Assembly (NCBI GenBank): GCA_934215475.1
Contig: CAKPZY010000059.1
Span: forward strand, 1-9,403
Direction: 5' to 3'
Length of the DNA stretch: 9,403 nucleotides
Source: an uncultured Ligilactobacillus sp.
GTDB taxonomy: Bacteria > Bacillota > Bacilli > Lactobacillales > Lactobacillaceae
In this document: positions 5,858 through 9,403 of the stretch, one piece after another
Numbering within the stretch: position 1 is the stretch's first letter
Layout of the letters: each line of letters begins with the position of its first letter
Program-made: the position numbers and the translations under genes
The notes under the pieces: generated by a model
Told to the model about the DNA's origin: nothing
Seen by the model: only the letters and a program-made list of their open reading frames with translations
Databases searched by the model: none

Positions 5858-7528
5858 ATGTCAAAGTGGTTTCAAGATTCAGTCGTTTATCAAATTTATC
5901 CGCGCAGCTTTCAGGACAGTAATGCTGATGGTATAGGCGATTTAAATGGTATTAAAGAACGTTTGCCTTACTTACAAAAATTAGGCGTTGATGTTTTGTG
6001 GCTCAATCCGATCTATCAATCGCCAGATGTTGATAATGGCTATGACATTGCCGATTATGAAGCAGTCCAACCGGTTTATGGAACAATGGACGACTTCAAT
6101 TCTTTACTTAAACAGGTGCATGAGCACGGTATGAAACTTTTGATGGACCTGGTAGTTAATCACACTTCTGACCAGCACAAGTGGTTTTTAGAAAGCAAAA
6201 AGTCAAAGGATAATCCGTATGCGGACTTTTATATTTGGCGAGATCCAGTAGATGGACATGAACCGAATAACTGGGGTTCATCATTTAGCGGATCCGCTTG
6301 GACTTATGTACCAGAACGTGGACAATATTACTTACATCTGTTTGCCAAGGAGCAGCCGGATTTAAATTGGGAGAACCCTGATGTGCGCCAACATGTTTAC
6401 GACATCATGCGTTTTTGGCTGGATAAAGGCGTAAATGGTTTCCGCATGGACGTTATTAATTTGATTTCAAAGCCTAAAGGACTGCCTGATGCGCCTCAAG
6501 AAGGTGGAGCTGCTTACGGTGATAGCTTTGCGATCGTTTCAGATGGTCATCGTTTGAATGAGTTCCTAAAAGAAATGAATCGTGAAGTCTTATCTAAATA
6601 TGATGTCATGACCGTTGGCGAAATGCCTGACTCGACGCCGGAAGATGCCATTACTTACACTAATTTAGACGGCTCTGAATTAAACATGGTCTTTCAATTT
6701 CAACATGTTGATTTGGGTGGCAACCCAGACAAACGTCTTGGTAAGTGGTATGACCAACCTGTGCCGTTGACCGAGCTTAAAGCAGCACTTTCCCGCTGGG
6801 AAGAAAAATTAGATGGCAAGGCTTGGAACAGCTTGTATTGGAATAATCATGATCAGCCCCGGACAGTTTCACGTTTTGGCTCAGATGATCCTAAATACCG
6901 TGTATTGTCAGCAAAAATGCTAGGTACGACATTACACATGATGCAAGGAACTCCTTACGTTTATGAAGGCGAAGAATTGGGAATGACTAATGTTCATTTC
7001 AAAGATTTGTCGCAATACGAGGACATTGAATCTATCAATGCTTACCAGCAACTAGTGGACAAAGAGAAAGCCATTGTGCCCCAAAAGATGCTGAAATATT
7101 TGGCATACAAGTCGCGTGACAATGCCCGGACACCAATGCAGTGGGATGATAAAGCCAATGCTGGGTTCACAGATGCTAAGGAACCTTGGTATCAACTGAA
7201 TCCAAATTATACAAAGATCAATGCTAAAGAAGAGCTGCAAGATGATGATTCAGTCTTTTATTACTACCAGCAATTAATAAAACTCCGGCATGATTCTGAG
7301 CTTATTAGGTATGGCGATTATACATTGCTTGATCCAAAAGATGAAGAGGTCTTTGCCTATCAGCGTCATTATCAAGGGCAAACGTTGCTAGTCATTAGTA
7401 ATTTTACTGCCCAAACAATTAAACGAGATTACAAGACAGATGGGTCATTAGTGATCGCCAATTATCCTGATGACCAAGGAGATACACTGAGGCCTTATGA
7501 AACTAAAGTCTACCAAAACACCGAATAG
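5858..7528 (+). CDS. GH13 subfamily 31 alpha-glucosidase, probable oligo-1,6-glucosidase (isomaltase type)
   Basis: This 556-residue cytosolic enzyme should release glucose from the non-reducing end of isomaltose and isomalto-oligosaccharides. It has the full GH13 (beta/alpha)8 barrel with B domain and C-terminal beta domain. Landmarks are the Ca-binding loop DSNADGIGD (20-28), region I DLVVNH (97-102), region V QPDLNW (166-171), region II GFRMDVIN with nucleophile Asp198, region III VGEMP with acid/base Glu255, and region IV NNHDQPR with Asp332. Val199 directly after the nucleophile is the residue linked to alpha-1,6 specificity in this subfamily (B. cereus oligo-1,6-glucosidase, yeast isomaltase). 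The isomaltulose-synthase RLDTR motif is absent, and trehalose-6-phosphate hydrolase is unlikely because the operon has an MFS permease instead of a PTS. AGGAGG lies eight bases before the ATG. It is a paralogue of the next gene. Confidence 0.92.
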   Translation: MSKWFQDSVVYQIYPRSFQDSNADGIGDLNGIKERLPYLQKLGVDVLWLNPIYQSPDVDNGYDIADYEAVQPVYGTMDDFNSLLKQVHEHGMKLLMDLVVNHTSDQHKWFLESKKSKDNPYADFYIWRDPVDGHEPNNWGSSFSGSAWTYVPERGQYYLHLFAKEQPDLNWENPDVRQHVYDIMRFWLDKGVNGFRMDVINLISKPKGLPDAPQEGGAAYGDSFAIVSDGHRLNEFLKEMNREVLSKYDVMTVGEMPDSTPEDAITYTNLDGSELNMVFQFQHVDLGGNPDKRLGKWYDQPVPLTELKAALSRWEEKLDGKAWNSLYWNNHDQPRTVSRFGSDDPKYRVLSAKMLGTTLHMMQGTPYVYEGEELGMTNVHFKDLSQYEDIESINAYQQLVDKEKAIVPQKMLKYLAYKSRDNARTPMQWDDKANAGFTDAKEPWYQLNPNYTKINAKEELQDDDSVFYYYQQLIKLRHDSELIRYGDYTLLDPKDEEVFAYQRHYQGQTLLVISNFTAQTIKRDYKTDGSLVIANYPDDQGDTLRPYETKVYQNTE

Positions 7529-7549
7529 TTAACAAAGGGAGATATTATT

Positions 7550-9232
7550 ATGACTTCGACTTCATTTAAAAGTTCAGTAGTTTATCAAATTTATCCGCGT
7601 AGTTTCCAGGACAGTAACAGCGATGGTATAGGTGATCTTAATGGGATCAAAGAGCGTATTCCATACTTAAAAAAATTAGGTATTGATATGGTGTGGCTAA
7701 ATCCGATCTATCGTTCACCTGACGTCGATAATGGTTATGACATTTCTGACTATCGTCAAATACAGCCTGTATTTGGCACGATGCCTGATTTTGATGATTT
7801 ATTAACGAAACTCCACCAAGCTGGGATCAAGCTGATGATGGACCTGGTGGTCAACCACACATCCTCCGAACACGAATGGTTTCGAGAAAGTAAAAAATCG
7901 AAAGACAACCCGTACTCTGATTTTTATATTTGGCGTGATCCTGTCGATGGGCATGAACCTAATAACTGGGGATCGATCTTCAGTGGATCTTCGTGGACTT
8001 ATGTTCCAGAAAGAGGGCAATATTATTTACACCTTTTTGCTCCTGAACAACCGGATCTGAACTGGAATAATCCAGCAGTTCGGCATAAGGTTCATGACAT
8101 TATGCACTTTTGGCTCGATAAGGGCGTGGACGGGTACCGATTGGATGCTATCAATTTAATTTCTAAACCGGACGGGCTCCCTGATGCTCCTCAACCTAAG
8201 GGCGCTAAATACGGCGCCGCCCAGGAAATAGTTTCTTGCGGGCCGCATTTTGAAGAATATTTGCGTGAGATGAATCAGGAAGTTCTTTCAAAGTACGCTG
8301 TTACAACGGTTGGGGAAATGGATAACACCACACCTGAGCAAGCTGCGCGTTATGCCAATTTAAATGGTTCTGAATTGAATATGATCTTCCAATTTGCACA
8401 CGTTAACTTGTCTCCAAACCCGAATCCGACTTTAGGGAAATGGAATGATGAACCTGTAAAGTTGGTGGAACTAAAACATGTTTTATCTCGCTGGGAAGAA
8501 GCATTAGACGGGAAAGCTTGGAACAGTTTATATTGGAACAATCATGATCAGCCGCGTGCAGTTTCTCGGTTTGCGACCGATGAACAGAAGTACAGAGAAA
8601 CTGCGGCAAAAATGCTGGGGACGACACTGCATCTCATGCAGGGAACGCCATACATTTATGAGGGAGAAGAGCTGGGGATGACCAATGCTCATTTTACCAA
8701 ACTGTCTCAATATGAGGACCTCGACTCCATCAATGCTTATCACCAATTTGTTGATCAGCAGCATTTGGTCAGCCCGAAAACCATGCTCAAATATCTGGCT
8801 GACCGTTCGCGTGATAACTCGCGGACACCAATGCAATGGGATGACGGTGCTAATGCAGGTTTTTCAGATGTTACACCCTGGTTTGACCTTAACCCTAATT
8901 ACCATGAGATCAATGCAGATGAGGCCTTAAAAGATAGTGATTCGACCTTTTATTACTATCAAAAATTGATTGCTTTAAGACATAAACTCAAAATTATCCA
9001 GCTGGGAGATTATCATCTTTTAGATCCTCAAGATGATACTGTTTTTGCATACAAACGTCATTATGCTGGACAAACTCTTCTTGTTCTGGCTAATTTTACC
9101 GACGACGAAGTTTCGCGTGATTATGGTCAGGGTACGGCTAAATGTCTGTTGATCGACAATTATCATAGCCAGACACCAATTGTACTGAAACCATATGAAG
9201 CAAAAGCTTTCATTTTTGATGAGGAAAGATAA
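7550..9232 (+). CDS. GH13 subfamily 31 alpha-glucosidase, paralogue with probable alpha-1,4 preference
   Basis: This 560-residue cytosolic enzyme aligns with the preceding one from end to end, about 76% identical over the first 100 residues counted by eye and less in the C-terminal domain. All catalytic landmarks are intact: DSNSDGIGD Ca loop (21-29), DLVVNH (98-103), GYRLDAIN with nucleophile Asp199, VGEMD with Glu256, and NNHDQPR with Asp333. The key change is Ala200 after the nucleophile, where the first paralogue has Val; Ala or Thr there accompanies maltase-type alpha-1,4 activity in GH13_31. It also differs on the loop after region II (SKPDG, QPKGAK, SCGPH), near the expected substrate subsites. 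GGGAG lies eight bases before the ATG, 21 bp after the previous gene, so the two are cotranscribed. Many silent differences suggest an old duplication, not a recent one. Substrate choice is inferred from the single residue. Confidence 0.91.
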   Translation: MTSTSFKSSVVYQIYPRSFQDSNSDGIGDLNGIKERIPYLKKLGIDMVWLNPIYRSPDVDNGYDISDYRQIQPVFGTMPDFDDLLTKLHQAGIKLMMDLVVNHTSSEHEWFRESKKSKDNPYSDFYIWRDPVDGHEPNNWGSIFSGSSWTYVPERGQYYLHLFAPEQPDLNWNNPAVRHKVHDIMHFWLDKGVDGYRLDAINLISKPDGLPDAPQPKGAKYGAAQEIVSCGPHFEEYLREMNQEVLSKYAVTTVGEMDNTTPEQAARYANLNGSELNMIFQFAHVNLSPNPNPTLGKWNDEPVKLVELKHVLSRWEEALDGKAWNSLYWNNHDQPRAVSRFATDEQKYRETAAKMLGTTLHLMQGTPYIYEGEELGMTNAHFTKLSQYEDLDSINAYHQFVDQQHLVSPKTMLKYLADRSRDNSRTPMQWDDGANAGFSDVTPWFDLNPNYHEINADEALKDSDSTFYYYQKLIALRHKLKIIQLGDYHLLDPQDDTVFAYKRHYAGQTLLVLANFTDDEVSRDYGQGTAKCLLIDNYHSQTPIVLKPYEAKAFIFDEER

Positions 9233-9257
9233 AGGATCATAAAGCAGTATGCCAGTC

Positions 9258-9287
9258 AATAAGTGCTTATTAAATAAGTGCTTATTA
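9258..9287. repeat. Tandem pair of a 15-bp palindromic unit
   Basis: AATAAGTGCTTATTA occurs twice in immediate succession with no mismatch. Within each unit AATAAG and CTTATT are inverted around a central TG, so each copy is itself a dyad. It lies 25 bp after the last glucosidase stop codon. It could be a pair of regulator sites for a gene beyond the window, or a small repeat next to the following repetitive element. No T-run follows, so it is not an obvious terminator. Confidence 0.6.
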
Positions 9288-9330
9288 AAAGAAGATGCTC
9301 AGTGGAATGCAAAAGGTTCTCATTCCGAAA

Positions 9331-9403
9331 AAGGGGCTGGGACAAAACTAGTGTTTAGATAGAAAATTGGCTGCAGAAATCGATATTTGATTTCTGCAGC
9401 CAA
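9331..9403. repeat. Left portion of a GGGGCTGGGACAAAAC palindromic repetitive element, truncated by the window edge
   Basis: GGGGCTGGGACAAAAC at 9333-9348 is a motif I associate with intergenic repeats of lactobacilli and relatives, where the partner arm ends GTTTTGTCCCAGCCCC. At 9367-9403 TTGGCTGCAGAAATC, a 7-base spacer and GATTTCTGCAGCCAA form a perfect 15-bp inverted repeat that ends exactly at the window edge. I infer that the symmetry continues outside, making a single long hairpin of about 140 bases with its centre near 9385. Such an element would also serve as transcription terminator for the glucosidase operon. Only the inner stem and the left outer arm are visible. Confidence 0.65.

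Noticed and set aside
5858..7528. Trehalose-6-phosphate hydrolase or sucrose isomerase identity for the first glucosidase
   Set aside because: The operon has an MFS permease and no PTS component, and the RLDTR isomerase motif is missing; the oligo-1,6-glucosidase call fits better.
9304..9326. Hairpin GGAATG/CATTCC
   Set aside because: A six-bp stem with an 11-base loop and no T-run on either strand; possibly part of the adjacent repeat but not a terminator on its own.
9249..9362. Plus-strand 37-codon frame starting ATG CCA GTC, running across the tandem repeat and into the palindromic element
   Set aside because: It is built from repeat sequence (the same NKCLL motif twice), has only a poorly spaced AAAGGA, and ends inside the GGGGCTGGGAC element.

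Overview
The window looks like the chromosome of a low-GC Gram-positive lactic acid bacterium, most likely a member of the Lactobacillaceae. The signs are AT-rich DNA, strong AGGAGG-type ribosome binding sites, a LacI/CcpA-style regulator with cre-like operators, tandem GH13 alpha-glucosidases of the kind used on maltose and isomalto-oligosaccharides, and a GGGGCTGGGACAAAAC palindromic repeat that I associate with lactobacilli. The genus cannot be fixed from the sequence alone.

Bases 1-1262 hold only very short genes, all on the minus strand and mostly predicted membrane proteins: a partial gene running off the left edge, a 64-residue two-helix protein, a frameshifted 61-residue membrane protein, a 56-residue two-helix protein, and a TTG-started 44-residue protein. 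Three of them (the partial gene, the 56-residue and the 44-residue gene) have strong Shine-Dalgarno sequences. I assign no function to any of them; the stretch looks like accessory, partly decaying DNA. Bases 1263-1549 are non-coding. They contain a TTGACA-based palindrome and a plus-strand hairpin with a T-run that could be an attenuator or the end of a short RNA.

Bases 1550-2443 encode a secreted esterase of the esterase D / S-formylglutathione hydrolase fold. It converges on a UPF0340 (YwlG-like) gene across a bidirectional terminator. Upstream of the UPF0340 gene, on the same strand, lies a LacI-family regulator.

Bases 4268-9232 form a compact sugar-utilisation locus. The LacI-type regulator is divergent from a plus-strand operon of three genes: an SLC45/GPH-like MFS sugar permease and two paralogous GH13 subfamily 31 alpha-glucosidases. 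Two near-identical operator sites lie between the divergent genes, 32 bp apart, and one overlaps the -35 box of the operon promoter. The permease probably imports an unphosphorylated gluco-oligosaccharide. The two glucosidases differ at the residue after the nucleophile (Val versus Ala), which in this subfamily tracks with alpha-1,6 versus alpha-1,4 preference, so together they could convert mixed isomalto-/malto-oligosaccharides to glucose.

The right end (9233-9403) holds a tandem 15-bp palindromic repeat and the left part of what appears to be a long palindromic repetitive element that probably also terminates the operon. I found no CRISPR array, tRNA, rRNA, transposase or phage genes. I see no convincing new multi-gene system; the best leads are the paired glucosidases, the attenuator-like leader and the small-protein cluster.
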